Assembly (NCBI GenBank): GCA_024680915.1
Contig: JAILBN010000071.1
Span: 1 to 63,842, forward strand
From: Treponemataceae bacterium
Lineage (GTDB): Bacteria; Spirochaetota; Spirochaetia; Treponematales; Treponemataceae
Reading direction: 5' to 3'
DNA: 63,842 nt
The translations under genes and the position numbers were made by a program. Positions 26,832 to 36,762 of the stretch are shown piece after piece (the stretch's first letter is position 1; each line of letters starts with the position of its first letter). The notes beneath the pieces are model-generated. The model was given only the letters and a program-made list of their open reading frames with translations, did not search any database and had not been told where the DNA came from.

Positions 26832-27803
26832 ATGAACGAGAATTCACGCATATATGTAGCTGGACATAGGGGTCTTGTAGGAAGTGCAATTGTACGCAAC
26901 TTACAATCGAAAGGATATCAGAATCTTATAACCAGATCCCATAGTGAACTGGACTTATTAAAGCAAGCAGATGTTGATAATTTTTTTAAACAAGAAAAAC
27001 CTGAATATGTTTTTCTTGCGGCTGCTCATGTAGGAGGAATAGGAGCAAATTCCACCTACCCTGCTGATTTCATCTACCAGAACATGATGATAGGATTCAA
27101 TATAGTAGAAGCATCAAGAAAATATGATGTAAAAAAATTAATGAATCTGGGCTCAACATGTATATATCCCAAAATGGCTCCTCAACCGATACAGGAAGAA
27201 TCCCTCCTGACAGGCCCCCTTGAACCCACAAATGATGCTTACGCCCTGGCTAAAATCAGCGTTATAAAGCTTTGTACAGCCTATAACAAACAGTACAATA
27301 CAGACTTTCTGTCTGTAATGCCTACTAATTTATATGGAATCGGTGATAACTATGAGTTATTTGGTTCTCATGTTCTCCCTGCTCTTATTCGGAAATTTCA
27401 TGAAGCTAAAGTAAGCGGAAAAAATGAAGTTGAATTATGGGGAGACGGATCTCCCCTTAGGGAATTCCTTTTCAGTGATGATCTTGCAGAAGCGGTCGTT
27501 TTTCTAATGGAGAACTGTAAAGCATCTGATTTAAGAACACCCACAGGAGACTTCGTCAATGTTGGAAGCGGAAAAGAACTGACAATAAAGGAACTTGCAG
27601 AAACTATAAAAGATATAGTTTATGAGGATTCTCCTGATCAAGTGTGTAAGATTTCCTGGGATAAATCCAAACCCAACGGGACTCCAAGAAAACTTTGCGA
27701 TATTACAAGACTTTTAAAATTAGGATGGACTCCAAAAACTGATCTTAAAGACGGTATAAGAATCTCCTATGAGGATTTTTTGAAAGCCTCAACTAGAATG
27801 TAA
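26832..27803 (+). CDS. fcl: GDP-L-fucose synthase
   Basis: Fcl (WcaG) epimerises and reduces GDP-4-keto-6-deoxymannose to GDP-L-fucose. The 323-residue protein shows IYVAGHRGLVGSAIVRNL (7-24), AAHVGGIGANSTYPADF, NLGSTCIYPKMAPQPIQE with the catalytic Ser and Cys, YALAKISV (Tyr/Lys near 137-141) and MPTNLYGIGDNY. All are standard for the family. It is the last plus-strand gene of the glycan locus. No clear T-rich terminator follows; only a weak AT hairpin lies in the gap to the convergent gene. Confidence 0.96.
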   Translation: MNENSRIYVAGHRGLVGSAIVRNLQSKGYQNLITRSHSELDLLKQADVDNFFKQEKPEYVFLAAAHVGGIGANSTYPADFIYQNMMIGFNIVEASRKYDVKKLMNLGSTCIYPKMAPQPIQEESLLTGPLEPTNDAYALAKISVIKLCTAYNKQYNTDFLSVMPTNLYGIGDNYELFGSHVLPALIRKFHEAKVSGKNEVELWGDGSPLREFLFSDDLAEAVVFLMENCKASDLRTPTGDFVNVGSGKELTIKELAETIKDIVYEDSPDQVCKISWDKSKPNGTPRKLCDITRLLKLGWTPKTDLKDGIRISYEDFLKASTRM

Positions 27804-27819
27804 GCTTTTTAGTCATCAA

Positions 27820-27841
27820 ATTAATATTTGAAGATATTAAT
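27820..27841. other. AT-only inverted repeat between convergent genes
   Basis: ATTAATAT (27820-27827) and ATATTAAT (27834-27841) pair around TTGAAG at the stop of the TPR gene. The stem has no G-C pair, so it is at best a weak bidirectional terminator. Confidence 0.3.
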
Positions 27842-28906
27842 AAGATTTGTGATATTTTTATCAGGACAAACATCCTTTAAGGCCTCAAACATCTGTTCTC
27901 CAAGGATTGGATTTCCTTTATAGAACAGTAGTTTACCAAAGTCATAAAAGCCTTTCCATACACTGTTATCAGTCATCCATTCTTTTATATCCCTATATTT
28001 CAGAGCCTCTGAAAAGAAAGAATTCAATGTCGTATAAGCATATTTATTGTTTCTGGATATTAATATCTCATAAATTCTTGTAAATGAAGTAAGAACAGAA
28101 AGGACTCCTGTATAATAAGCACGGTCATTCTCATTTTTTGAAAGATAATAATCTGTTAACTTTAGTAAAGCATTCAGGGATTTATAGTGAGAACTTCTGT
28201 AAAGCAAAAAAAACTGATTGATAGACTTTTCTTTCAGGGAGTATGAGATAATTGCATTCAGATATGGTGTATATCTGTCGTTATTTACGAAATCAGTATT
28301 ATTTCTTAAAACCTGCAAAAGGTAAGATTCAAATATATCTTCTTTTTTTTGTAAGCGGGCAAGCTCTGCCGCATCATACAGAATATCATATCTTTCATCG
28401 GGAACATCAAGGACAGAGCTGTTTTCCAATGCTTTTTCATAAAAGTCGGCTGCAGCTGAATATTCACCTTCCTGCATATAAATTTTTGCAATCAAATAAT
28501 CTGCTTCAGGATAATTTGTTCTGTTTTTGTAAAAATCCTTTATATTCGTAATAGAATTATTAAAAAATTCATTGCCATATAAATCTGTCAGTTTATGTAT
28601 GTACATCAATGCATCATTTTCCATTCTTTCCGTCAATATTTCCTCTACATCAGGAATAAAATCACCGACCTCTTGTACAGCAAGAGGCTTTAAGGCATTT
28701 TCTAAAGCATTTATCGCAGATGTACTTTCATTTTTTCGTATTTCTTTTGCGTTTTCAGCATCTTTTAAAGCAAGCCCAACGTTACCTTCTTCAAACTTCA
28801 TTCTGGCAGAATCAAGACTTTTCCAAGCATCATCATAACTTAAAGAATGTAAGGAATAAATTGAAGAACAAAGAACAAGAAGAAAAACAAATTTAAGATT
28901 TCTCAC
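27821..28906 (-). CDS. Exported TPR-repeat protein
   Basis: The 361-residue protein has an N-terminal signal peptide (NLKFVFLLVLCSSIYSLHS); a Cys in the hydrophobic part is not in a clear lipobox. Two helical blocks follow, and EADYLIAKIYMQEGEYSAAADFYEKAL (about residues 134-160) is a good tetratricopeptide repeat, with more degenerate helical repeats after it. It is probably periplasmic and mediates protein contacts; no partner is known. Its ATG overlaps the ispG stop (ATGA), so it is the last gene of the V-ATPase/ispG unit. Confidence 0.7.
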   Translation of the reverse strand: MRNLKFVFLLVLCSSIYSLHSLSYDDAWKSLDSARMKFEEGNVGLALKDAENAKEIRKNESTSAINALENALKPLAVQEVGDFIPDVEEILTERMENDALMYIHKLTDLYGNEFFNNSITNIKDFYKNRTNYPEADYLIAKIYMQEGEYSAAADFYEKALENSSVLDVPDERYDILYDAAELARLQKKEDIFESYLLQVLRNNTDFVNNDRYTPYLNAIISYSLKEKSINQFFLLYRSSHYKSLNALLKLTDYYLSKNENDRAYYTGVLSVLTSFTRIYEILISRNNKYAYTTLNSFFSEALKYRDIKEWMTDNSVWKGFYDFGKLLFYKGNPILGEQMFEALKDVCPDKNITNLINIFKY

Positions 28907-30048
28907 AAAGACATTAACTCCTCTTCAAATGCTATATCGGCATTTTTACAAAGAGAGTTCAGTTTATCCTGTACAGTCATATTCTTTGTGCTGTCAGGTC
29001 TAATCGTACGTACTATCTCACCATGCTTGAAAATAATAATGGTGTCTCCTGTACCAGTAATTCCTATGTCTGCGAATTTTCCTTCTCCGGGGCCATTAAC
29101 AACACACCCCATTACAGCTACAGTTATATTCTTATCCAAGGCCATAAGCTTGTTCTGCCACCTGGAGGTAAAGCCATGTACATCAAAGCCGTTACGACCA
29201 CAGCGTGGGCAAGATACCAGTCTAACCCCTCCTGTTCTTTTCCCTGTTTCCCGAAGTATTTCTCTAGCGGCTATAACTTCATTAGCAGGTGAATCAGAAA
29301 GACTCACTCTTACAGTAGAGCCTATGTTATTTTTCAATAATTCAGAAAAAGCAAGTGTACTTTTTACTATGCCGGCGATAAGAGGACCTGCCTCTGTAAC
29401 TCCGATATGTAAAGGTATATCATATTTTTCAGCAAAAAGAGTATTGCAATCTACCGTTTCTTTTACGCTTGATGCTTTCATAGAAATCACATACTGATCA
29501 AATGAAAGCTCTTCAAAAACAGCAGCTTCTCTTGCGGCAGCCTCCACCAGGGCATCCGCTCTAGTAAGTTTCTTTTCTTTTACTTTGTCCAAAAGATCCC
29601 TTGGCAAGCTTCCCGTATTCACACCAATACGGATTGCAACACCCTTTTCTTTACAGGCTGAAACAACTTTCTCTACATTTCTGCGACAGCCTATATTTCC
29701 AGGGTTTATCCTTATTTTTGAGACATTGCCCTCTAAACATTTTAAAGCAAGCTTATAATCAAAATGGATGTCAGCAACGACTGGCAAAACTGAATGTTCG
29801 GCAATCGAACATAAAGCTTCTGCACTTTCCATATCAGGAACAGCAAACCTAACTATATCACATCCTAGAGACGAGAGACTCTCTATCCTTTCTATAATAG
29901 AAAACAGGGCCTTACTGTCATGAACCACTTCAGTAATGCCCTCTTTCCACATTGTCTGTATAGAAACAGGAGCATCACCTCCTATTTCCACTTTTTTAGT
30001 AGATCCCGTTCCACCTATAAAGACGGAACGGGTATTTCTATTCTGCAT
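28903..30048 (-). CDS. ispG: 4-hydroxy-3-methylbut-2-en-1-yl diphosphate synthase
   Basis: IspG (GcpE) is an iron-sulfur enzyme of the MEP isoprenoid pathway that makes HMBPP from MEcPP. The 381-residue protein contains PVSIQTMWKEGI near the N terminus, VVADIHFDYKLAL, KIRINPGNIG, and in the C-terminal domain the 4Fe-4S ligands CPRC and the MGCVVNGPGE cysteine. These are diagnostic. The gene starts 17 bp after atpK, so it is probably read from the V-ATPase transcript. Isoprenoids feed the undecaprenyl carrier used in cell wall and glycan assembly, but no direct functional link to the ATPase is evident. Confidence 0.96.
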   Translation of the reverse strand: MQNRNTRSVFIGGTGSTKKVEIGGDAPVSIQTMWKEGITEVVHDSKALFSIIERIESLSSLGCDIVRFAVPDMESAEALCSIAEHSVLPVVADIHFDYKLALKCLEGNVSKIRINPGNIGCRRNVEKVVSACKEKGVAIRIGVNTGSLPRDLLDKVKEKKLTRADALVEAAAREAAVFEELSFDQYVISMKASSVKETVDCNTLFAEKYDIPLHIGVTEAGPLIAGIVKSTLAFSELLKNNIGSTVRVSLSDSPANEVIAAREILRETGKRTGGVRLVSCPRCGRNGFDVHGFTSRWQNKLMALDKNITVAVMGCVVNGPGEGKFADIGITGTGDTIIIFKHGEIVRTIRPDSTKNMTVQDKLNSLCKNADIAFEEELMSL

Positions 30049-30065
30049 GAGATTAGTGCGTTGTG

Positions 30066-30494
30066 TTAGACCAAGAAGGAGAATACCATTGCGAAAAGAG
30101 CAACTGTTTCACAAAGACCAACAACCATAATATACTGAGAGAATCCTTTACCTGTCTCTCCAAGAGCATCTGAACCTGCTGCACCGGCTTTTCCCTGTGA
30201 AATAGCAGAAACAGCCATTGCAAGACCAGAGAAAATACCAAGAGCAAGAGCTGCTCCATCCTGCATTGCACCTTCAGCAACTTTACCAATCATGGTCTGC
30301 ATAAGAAGGAAACCGTAAATTGTCTGTGTCAAAGGAGCACCTGCAAAAACAGTCAGAATAAAGGGAGCTGGCTTATTATTCATGTAGCATCGTTTCCAAG
30401 CACCGATTGCTGCCTGACCTGCGATACCGATACCAATTGCAGATCCAATAGCTGCAATACCAAGAACACATGCTGCACCAAAATAACCTAACAT
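30066..30494 (-). CDS. atpK: V-type ATPase proteolipid subunit K
   Basis: Subunit K forms the membrane ring that carries ions through the V-type ATPase. The 142-residue chain has four hydrophobic helices in two hairpins, the duplicated V-type form. The second hairpin has the ion-binding glutamate in GLCETVALF (E129), while the first has glutamine in PLTQTIYGF (Q57). With T56 and Q100 (SAISQGK) this resembles the Na+-ligand set of Enterococcus hirae NtpK. A strong AAGGAGA ribosome-binding site and upstream hairpins may raise its yield relative to atpI. It is followed by ispG. Confidence 0.95.
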   Translation of the reverse strand: MLGYFGAACVLGIAAIGSAIGIGIAGQAAIGAWKRCYMNNKPAPFILTVFAGAPLTQTIYGFLLMQTMIGKVAEGAMQDGAALALGIFSGLAMAVSAISQGKAGAAGSDALGETGKGFSQYIMVVGLCETVALFAMVFSFLV

Positions 30495-30535
30495 AATTTT
30501 ATCTCCTTACCGGTTTTTCCGGAATATATAGAATC

Positions 30536-30586
30536 AGCGTTTAATATTCTAAACGCTTTCAAAAAGCTCAATCTTATGCGCTTTTT
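30536..30586 (-). promoter_or_regulatory. Intercistronic hairpins between atpI and atpK
   Basis: On the minus-strand transcript two hairpins occur in series: a 7-bp stem AAAAAGC/GCTTTTT (30580-30586 with 30561-30567, ending in a T-run, terminator-like) and an 8-bp perfect stem AGCGTTTA/TAAACGCT (30550-30557 with 30536-30543). They could act as a partial terminator or as a 5' stabiliser of the atpK message. Confidence 0.55.
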
Positions 30587-30592
30587 GATTTT

Positions 30593-32458
30593 TTATTTTT
30601 CTACCGTCTCACAGAACGGTTCATATTTGAAACCTGACCATGACATACCTAAATGATTGGAAAACTCCAATGTATTCAGACGTACACCATGAACAATAAC
30701 TGAAAGAACATTAAGCACCATATTCAGACCATGTCCGAAACAAAGCAGAAGGACACCGGCGAAGATTATGAAGCCACCAAGCATTGGTCCTGCCATCTCG
30801 TTTACGGTAGCTGATATAGCACTACCTGCAAGTCCTACAGCCCACAACCTGATATATGAAACTATATCTGAGAAAACATTGACTACTCCAAGAAGTACAG
30901 AAACAATATTCTTCAGACTTTCAAGAATCGATTTACCTAAGTTTCCTTCATAATTAGCAAAAACAAAATTAAGAAGGAAACCACCGCCGATAAGCGGAAT
31001 GGCGAAGGAAGGCAGAGGGAAACGGTCTGCATCTACAACCATGTTAAGAACAAGTGTATACAGCCCCCAGAGCATTCCTAAGGAACCGATTTCACCAATA
31101 CATTTCAAGGAACGAATATAGCGCACAAAGCCTTTCAGATGTGCAATCGTAAGTTGAACGAGTGCAAGGGTGAAACACAGAATCTGGAGATTCTGACTGA
31201 CCCAGGTACTTTTTTCCTCGGAAATAGCCGAGGTAACATTTGATATGGCAGGAACAGATATATTCTTCAACCATTCAGGAAGATATTGAACATCAATTCC
31301 AAACCAGGTACATGTAATTGTACCCCAAGCCATAGTTGTAATACCAAGAAGCATTAGAAGCATGATACTTGGAGATGCTTTCTTTTTCTTTGCAGTACTG
31401 CCGATAAGTGCGAATACAGCTATCAAAGTCATCAAGGCTCCATAGCCACCGTCCCCGAATATGATTCCGAAGAATATGGCAAAGAAAAGAAGGAACCAAC
31501 CGGATATATCATACTCATTATAACCAGGAACAGTTCCAAGAAAATCTGTAACTGGATAAATAAGGCTAACGAGCTTATTGTTCTTAAGCTTTGTTGGCAC
31601 CATATCATCTTCTGATGGATCTGTTGATGCGAATCCCCATTTTTCTGAATCAGCGAGTTTTTTTACTTTATCCACATCAGAAGAGGGGACAAATCCAGAT
31701 ATCCATGCAAGAGGTGTATTAGACTCAGAATCATGCTCCATTCCAGAGAAGACATTTTCGAATTCTACCTTCTTAGCCTGTACAGCAGCAGCTTTTTTCA
31801 TTTCAGGAATAGAAGATACAGAGGAAAGAAGCAAATTATCTATCCTTGCGATCTCAGCCTTATTCCTTAGAATAATTTCTGCCATCTCATCAGTAGATTT
31901 CTGCGGCATTGTTACTGCGAAAGCCTCTGCTGGTAAGGATGCCGGCTTCTCACCATTTTCTGTAAGAAGAAGAAATCTTATATTAGATTTATCCTCATTT
32001 ACAAAAACGGTTTTTACATCATCCGGAAGTATCCTATATTTTGCAGTAGGTATCTCATACATTGCCAGAGTAATGTGCTTGTCTGCAAGAAATTTGAAAT
32101 CATCAGGATTAACACCACCCCATTTCTGCAGCCGTTCCATTTCAATAGAACACTGACTTATTTCAGAAAGACAGGCTTTTTTTGCATCAAAAAGCTCCAG
32201 AATCTTATCTGCCAATTCATAAGAGTCAGCAGCCTGTATTTTTTCCTTAGAAGAAAAACCTTTAGGAACCTTTAAGTCTGAAAGCTGCATATAAGCCGAT
32301 TCTAACTTTGAGTACTCACCCTTTAGGGAGTTAAGTTCCGCTCCCACACCTTGAACATTCTCAAGATGAACGAGACCTGCAGAACGAAGCTTTTTTAGAG
32401 CAGCTTTTTTCTCAGCATCCAAAACGACCAGGAAGATTTTTTTCATAGGTACAATCAT
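30593..32458 (-). CDS. atpI: V-type ATPase subunit I
   Basis: Subunit I (the a-subunit equivalent) holds the ion half-channels next to the K ring. The 621-residue protein has a soluble N-terminal half with coiled-coil stretches (up to about 310), then seven or eight membrane helices starting near DISGWFLLFFAIFFGIIFGDGGYG and ending with the conserved YIRLWAVGLAGSAI segment, where the arginine faces the ring glutamate. Length and layout are typical. The ATG overlaps the end of atpD by 4 bp. Confidence 0.95.
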   Translation of the reverse strand: MIVPMKKIFLVVLDAEKKAALKKLRSAGLVHLENVQGVGAELNSLKGEYSKLESAYMQLSDLKVPKGFSSKEKIQAADSYELADKILELFDAKKACLSEISQCSIEMERLQKWGGVNPDDFKFLADKHITLAMYEIPTAKYRILPDDVKTVFVNEDKSNIRFLLLTENGEKPASLPAEAFAVTMPQKSTDEMAEIILRNKAEIARIDNLLLSSVSSIPEMKKAAAVQAKKVEFENVFSGMEHDSESNTPLAWISGFVPSSDVDKVKKLADSEKWGFASTDPSEDDMVPTKLKNNKLVSLIYPVTDFLGTVPGYNEYDISGWFLLFFAIFFGIIFGDGGYGALMTLIAVFALIGSTAKKKKASPSIMLLMLLGITTMAWGTITCTWFGIDVQYLPEWLKNISVPAISNVTSAISEEKSTWVSQNLQILCFTLALVQLTIAHLKGFVRYIRSLKCIGEIGSLGMLWGLYTLVLNMVVDADRFPLPSFAIPLIGGGFLLNFVFANYEGNLGKSILESLKNIVSVLLGVVNVFSDIVSYIRLWAVGLAGSAISATVNEMAGPMLGGFIIFAGVLLLCFGHGLNMVLNVLSVIVHGVRLNTLEFSNHLGMSWSGFKYEPFCETVEK

Positions 32459-33084
32459 TCTTCAACCTCCTCCTGCTTTGCTTTTTCAGCGGCTATCTCA
32501 AGATTCTTCTTTGAAATCTTTCCTCGGACTACAGCAGCGACCTGTTGATCTCCTAGATAGACTGTTATTCTCTTAATATTTGCCTTTGTATCGGGAATCT
32601 TTACCTTCTCGAAAAGATTTACCCTCTGGGTTGTTGTTCGCAACTCCTTTGACAGAAGCCTGACCTGCTCATCAAGAACATCGGCCTCAAGATCATACTC
32701 CAATGCTTTTTCCATTCTGTCAGCTGCAAGATCAATCCATAGTGGAGTTGAATACAAATCGTAATCTCCTCTGGAAAAATCTGCACCTTCATAGATGGGT
32801 ATAGTTACACCGGCTATGTTCCCTACTCCTTTACGGATATTCTTGACTGTAACCATATCAGGTTTGAATGCATCTTCTTCACCGAAAACCGCCAGCCAAC
32901 GAGAGAATTCCTTTTCCAAAGCTTCTCTTTTTGCCCTGACTTCTTTTGCACGAGCATCAATAGTCCTGATTTCTGTCTGGAGCTGCTGTTTTTTGAGCGT
33001 AAGGGTAGGCAAATAGCGCTTATACATCTTCAATGCGTCTTTTTGTGCCTTAAGCTCATTTTTAGTCAGCTTTAATTTTGCCAT
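32455..33084 (-). CDS. atpD: V-type ATPase subunit D
   Basis: Subunit D is the central rotor shaft inside the A3B3 head. The 209-residue protein is almost wholly helical. The N-terminal LTKNELKAQKDALKMYKRYLPTL segment and C-terminal RRVN-like TTQRVNLFEKVKIPDTKANI region match the family, where the two ends form an antiparallel coiled coil. The Lys/Glu-rich tail after residue 190 is variable. It lies 14 bp after atpB. No gene for subunit F, its usual partner, follows. Confidence 0.94.
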   Translation of the reverse strand: MAKLKLTKNELKAQKDALKMYKRYLPTLTLKKQQLQTEIRTIDARAKEVRAKREALEKEFSRWLAVFGEEDAFKPDMVTVKNIRKGVGNIAGVTIPIYEGADFSRGDYDLYSTPLWIDLAADRMEKALEYDLEADVLDEQVRLLSKELRTTTQRVNLFEKVKIPDTKANIKRITVYLGDQQVAAVVRGKISKKNLEIAAEKAKQEEVEE

Positions 33085-33098
33085 TCAGATCACTCCCG

Positions 33099-34406
33099 TT
33101 ATTCGGAATCTGCGGTTTTAGGCCAATACTGAGCTATAAGCTCAGATTTAATACCTGTCTCTTCTTTTTTGAAACAGGCGGAAAGAATTTTCCAACCCAT
33201 ATCAAGAGCACCTTCGAGAGGAATATTCACAGAAAGATCCATCATCTCTTTCTCAAACATTTCTCCATATTTCAATAGCTTTTCATCCCACTCAGACATC
33301 ATGAATCCCATGGATTTCTTTTCCAGGGTATCCTTATAGGAAGAATAAAGGCGGATCATACCATCCATAAGAGCGCGATGATCGTTACGTGTCTTACCGT
33401 TAACATTCTGCTTAAGACGGGAAAGACTTCCGAAAGGTTCAATACGACCACCTTTTAGATAGAACTGACCTTCTGTGATATATCCTGTATTATCAGGTAC
33501 AGGATGGGTAACGTCATCACCAGGCATGGTTGTAACAGCCAGAATTGTTACAGACCCCGCATCATCAAAGTCAACTGCTTTCTCATAACGGGCTGCCAGC
33601 TGACTGTATAAGTCTCCAGGATAACCACGATTAGAAGGAACCTGCTCCTGTGTTATTGCAATCTCTTTCATTGAATCAGCGAAGTTAGTCATATCCGTAA
33701 GAAGGACGAGGACATCTTTTCCCTGAAGAGCGAACTGCTCGGCAACCGCAAGGGACATATCTGGTACTTCAAGACATTCAACGGTTGGATCTGCAGCAGT
33801 ATGAACAAACATAACCGTACGGCTAAGAGCTCCACCCTCTTCCAAAGTACTCTTGAAATACAGATAGTCATCGTATTTAAGACCCATACCACCAAGGATG
33901 ATTACGTCGACCTCGGCCTGCATAGCTATACGAGCCAGCAATTGGTTGTAAGGTTCTCCAGAGATAGAGAAGATAGGAAGCTTCTGAGAAACGACCAAGG
34001 TGTTGAACATATCGATCATTGGAATACCGGTACGAATCATGCGTTTTGCGACGATACGCTTTGAAGGGTTGACAGATGGACCTCCGATAGCGACAAGGTT
34101 ATCCTTCAAAGCCGGCCCCTTATCACGGGGATTTCCTGCACCATCAAAAATTCTTCCCATAAGGTCTTCAGAGAAGCTTACCTGCATCTCATGACCTAGG
34201 AAACGGATTTTATCTCCTGTTGAAACACCACGACCACCGGCGAAAACCTGTAAAGAAACAAGGTCACCAGCAATACGGTTTACCTCAGCAAGAGATGTAC
34301 CGAAGGAAGTTTCAATTTCAGCAAGCTCACCGTATTTGACATCATCTGCACGGACTGTGATAACACTACCGTTAATTGACTCAATTTTACTGTAAATCTT
34401 CTTCAT
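33099..34406 (-). CDS. atpB: V-type ATPase subunit B
   Basis: Subunit B is the non-catalytic nucleotide-binding-fold subunit of the A3B3 head. The 435-residue protein has the N-terminal beta barrel ([16 protein letters not shown]), then [24 protein letters not shown], where a P-loop is degenerate as expected for B, and the conserved ALRE-like region [21 protein letters not shown]. The C-terminal helical part ends with a short acidic tail. It is 2 bp after the atpA stop, so translation is probably coupled. Confidence 0.96.
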   Translation of the reverse strand: MKKIYSKIESINGSVITVRADDVKYGELAEIETSFGTSLAEVNRIAGDLVSLQVFAGGRGVSTGDKIRFLGHEMQVSFSEDLMGRIFDGAGNPRDKGPALKDNLVAIGGPSVNPSKRIVAKRMIRTGIPMIDMFNTLVVSQKLPIFSISGEPYNQLLARIAMQAEVDVIILGGMGLKYDDYLYFKSTLEEGGALSRTVMFVHTAADPTVECLEVPDMSLAVAEQFALQGKDVLVLLTDMTNFADSMKEIAITQEQVPSNRGYPGDLYSQLAARYEKAVDFDDAGSVTILAVTTMPGDDVTHPVPDNTGYITEGQFYLKGGRIEPFGSLSRLKQNVNGKTRNDHRALMDGMIRLYSSYKDTLEKKSMGFMMSEWDEKLLKYGEMFEKEMMDLSVNIPLEGALDMGWKILSACFKKEETGIKSELIAQYWPKTADSE

Positions 34407-34408
34407 GA

Positions 34409-36178
34409 TTATTCACCATCCTTAAGCAGAGCAACAGTCTCAGCTGTCAGCTTACCTTCGCAAGAAGAGTAAAGCTTGTTAATATCATCCTCAATTTTCT
34501 TGAATTCGTCGCTTTGCCACTCTGTATAGTTCCAGTCCAGGAAAGTCTGTCGGAGTTTGTTGAAGTAATCACGGGCATCATCCTTATTATCAAGGTTAAA
34601 GTTTGTTCCCAGTATTTCAACTATTTTTTTGAAAATATAAGCTTGGCGCTCGACAACACAAGAAGAATCAATAGGATCAAAAGAGTTCTGCTGGAAATAT
34701 ACGGCATCAAGGAAGTCACTCTTAAGATATGCGATATAATCCTCCGTACTAGTTCCTTCTTCACCGACAACTTTCATCATCTGGTTTACTTCCGTTCCTC
34801 TTGATAAGGCACGGCGGGCAAAGGATACCCAATCTTCACGGATAACACTCTTATATTTAGACCATGAATCCAAAGGATCGATCGCAGGATATTTGCGGGC
34901 ATCAGAACGTTCTCTTGAAAGTCCATGGAAAGAACCTACAACTTTAAGAGTAGCCTGGGTCACAGGCTCCTCGAAGTTACCACCGGCGGGAGAAACTGTA
35001 CCACCAATAGTTACGGAACCGATTGAACCATCGTTAAGTTTTACGATACCAGCCCGTTCGTAGAAAGCCGCTATATAGGATTCAAGATATGCGGGGAAGG
35101 CTTCTTCTCCAGGAATCTCCTCCAAACGACCGGACATCTCACGAAGAGCCTGTGCCCAACGGGATGTGGAGTCAGCAAGAAGAAGTACGTGAAGTCCCAT
35201 TTGTCTATAATACTCAGCAAGGGTAACACCTGTATAAACAGATGCTTCACGAGCTGCAACAGGCATTGATGAGGTATTACAGATTATGATTGTTCTTTCC
35301 ATAAGCGAACGTCCCGTTCTTGGATCTGTAAGCTCCGGGAACTCCTTCAGGATCTCAACGACCTCACCTGCACGCTCACCACAAGCGGCGACAATAACAA
35401 CATCAACATCCGCATTACGGCTTGTAGTATGCTGCAGAACAGTTTTTCCAGCACCGAAAGGACCAGGAATACAATAAGTTCCACCCTTGGCAACCGGGAA
35501 GAAGGTATCTATAAGACGGATTTTCGTAACCATCGTCTCCTCTGGTTTAAGACGTTCTGCGTAACAGTTTACAGCTCTTTTTACAGGCCAACGGAAGCTC
35601 ATCGTAATATCGATTTCCTTGCCTTTTTCATCAACTATAACTGCTATAGTATCATGAACTCTATAGGAGCCTGCCGGTTTTATAGATTTCACTTTATATG
35701 TATCAAGGAAACTGAAAGGTACCATTATTTTATGGATAAATGGACCTTCTGGAACAGATCCGAGAACATCACCGTGTTTTACTGTGGCACCTATCTCCGC
35801 TGATGGAGTAAAGTCCCATTTTCTTTCTGTATCAAGAGCATCGAGATAAATACCACGCTCAAGGAAATATCCTGCTTTTTCAGCCAGTTGAGGAAGCGGA
35901 TTCTGAAGACCGTCAAAAACCTGCCCAAGAAGTCCCGGTCCTAACTCAACAGAAAGAAGGTCACCTGTAAACTCAACTTCATCACCAGTCTGAATGCCTT
36001 TGGTCATCTCGAAGACCTGCATCTGAGCTTGTCCTCCACGAATACGTATGACCTCGCTCTTCAGACTTTTTCCGGCCACTTTTACATAGCCTACTTCATT
36101 TAGGGCAACATTACCGTCGAAGGCGACACTTATCATGTTACCATTAACAGCAACTACCTTTCCTTTTGTATCTTTCAT
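34409..36178 (-). CDS. atpA: V-type ATPase catalytic subunit A
   Basis: Subunit A hydrolyses ATP. The 589-residue protein starts [18 protein letters not shown], and contains the long non-homologous insert that separates A from F1-beta, the P-loop [10 protein letters not shown] (around residue 236), [14 protein letters not shown] with the catalytic glutamate, and [20 protein letters not shown]. The start at 36178 is chosen for GGAG 6 nt upstream and for the family N terminus; an in-frame codon eight residues earlier lacks these. It follows the DUF2764-like gene by 32 bp. Confidence 0.97.
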   Translation of the reverse strand: MKDTKGKVVAVNGNMISVAFDGNVALNEVGYVKVAGKSLKSEVIRIRGGQAQMQVFEMTKGIQTGDEVEFTGDLLSVELGPGLLGQVFDGLQNPLPQLAEKAGYFLERGIYLDALDTERKWDFTPSAEIGATVKHGDVLGSVPEGPFIHKIMVPFSFLDTYKVKSIKPAGSYRVHDTIAVIVDEKGKEIDITMSFRWPVKRAVNCYAERLKPEETMVTKIRLIDTFFPVAKGGTYCIPGPFGAGKTVLQHTTSRNADVDVVIVAACGERAGEVVEILKEFPELTDPRTGRSLMERTIIICNTSSMPVAAREASVYTGVTLAEYYRQMGLHVLLLADSTSRWAQALREMSGRLEEIPGEEAFPAYLESYIAAFYERAGIVKLNDGSIGSVTIGGTVSPAGGNFEEPVTQATLKVVGSFHGLSRERSDARKYPAIDPLDSWSKYKSVIREDWVSFARRALSRGTEVNQMMKVVGEEGTSTEDYIAYLKSDFLDAVYFQQNSFDPIDSSCVVERQAYIFKKIVEILGTNFNLDNKDDARDYFNKLRQTFLDWNYTEWQSDEFKKIEDDINKLYSSCEGKLTAETVALLKDGE

Positions 36179-36210
36179 GTAATTCTCCAAAGAAACCAGC
36201 ATAAAGACGA

Positions 36211-36762
36211 CTAGGCTGTCCTTACACTGTTCTCCAATATTTTCTCGTAAATTTTCCTGTAAGAGGAAACTCCGGCTTCTTCATTGAATTTCCTGATACG
36301 AATCAGAAGCTTCAATTTTAACGCATAGGCAAACACAGCATCTGTCGAAAAGCCATCGGAAGGTCCTAACCGAGACATCATCTCCATACGGGCATTATTC
36401 AGAAAAATTTCAGATTCAAGCGGACTATCAAATCCACAAGCAGTTCTGGCAGTCTGCTGAACATCGGCAGGAAATGATAAACTGTCTGTAGAAAAACTTT
36501 TGTTCATACGACGTGCACGGATTATAGCAAGAGAAATACGGAGCTGCCTTTCCCAACTGTACCAAGACTCAACGAAGGTTGAACCGATACGAACATTCTC
36601 CCGGGGAGGCTCAAGAGAAAGGCTTCTGAGTATTTTCAATGATTTCTTATCCATGAAACGAGAACAAAGATCATAGAAATAATCTTCCGTCACAGGCAGA
36701 GGAATTTCGGTATCAGAGGGCAAGGCAGGTAACTGAGCCATCAGATAATACCATCCGCTCAC
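36211..36762 (-). CDS. DUF2764-like protein of the V-ATPase operon
   Basis: This 183-residue soluble, mainly helical protein begins MSGWYYLMAQLPALP, typical of a family of unknown function found between atpE and atpA in spirochaete and some other bacterial V-ATPase operons. The rest has YDLCSRFMDKKSLKILRSLSL and WYSWERQLRISLAIIRARR. In this position other bacteria often carry subunit C, which couples the head to the ring; no such gene is seen here, so the protein may take that role. This is inference from position and size, not homology. It overlaps atpE by 4 bp. Confidence 0.75.
   Translation of the reverse strand: MSGWYYLMAQLPALPSDTEIPLPVTEDYFYDLCSRFMDKKSLKILRSLSLEPPRENVRIGSTFVESWYSWERQLRISLAIIRARRMNKSFSTDSLSFPADVQQTARTACGFDSPLESEIFLNNARMEMMSRLGPSDGFSTDAVFAYALKLKLLIRIRKFNEEAGVSSYRKIYEKILENSVRTA

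Noticed and set aside
28988-29497. Plus-strand 169-residue frame opposite ispG
   Set aside because: Antisense shadow of a conserved iron-sulfur enzyme.
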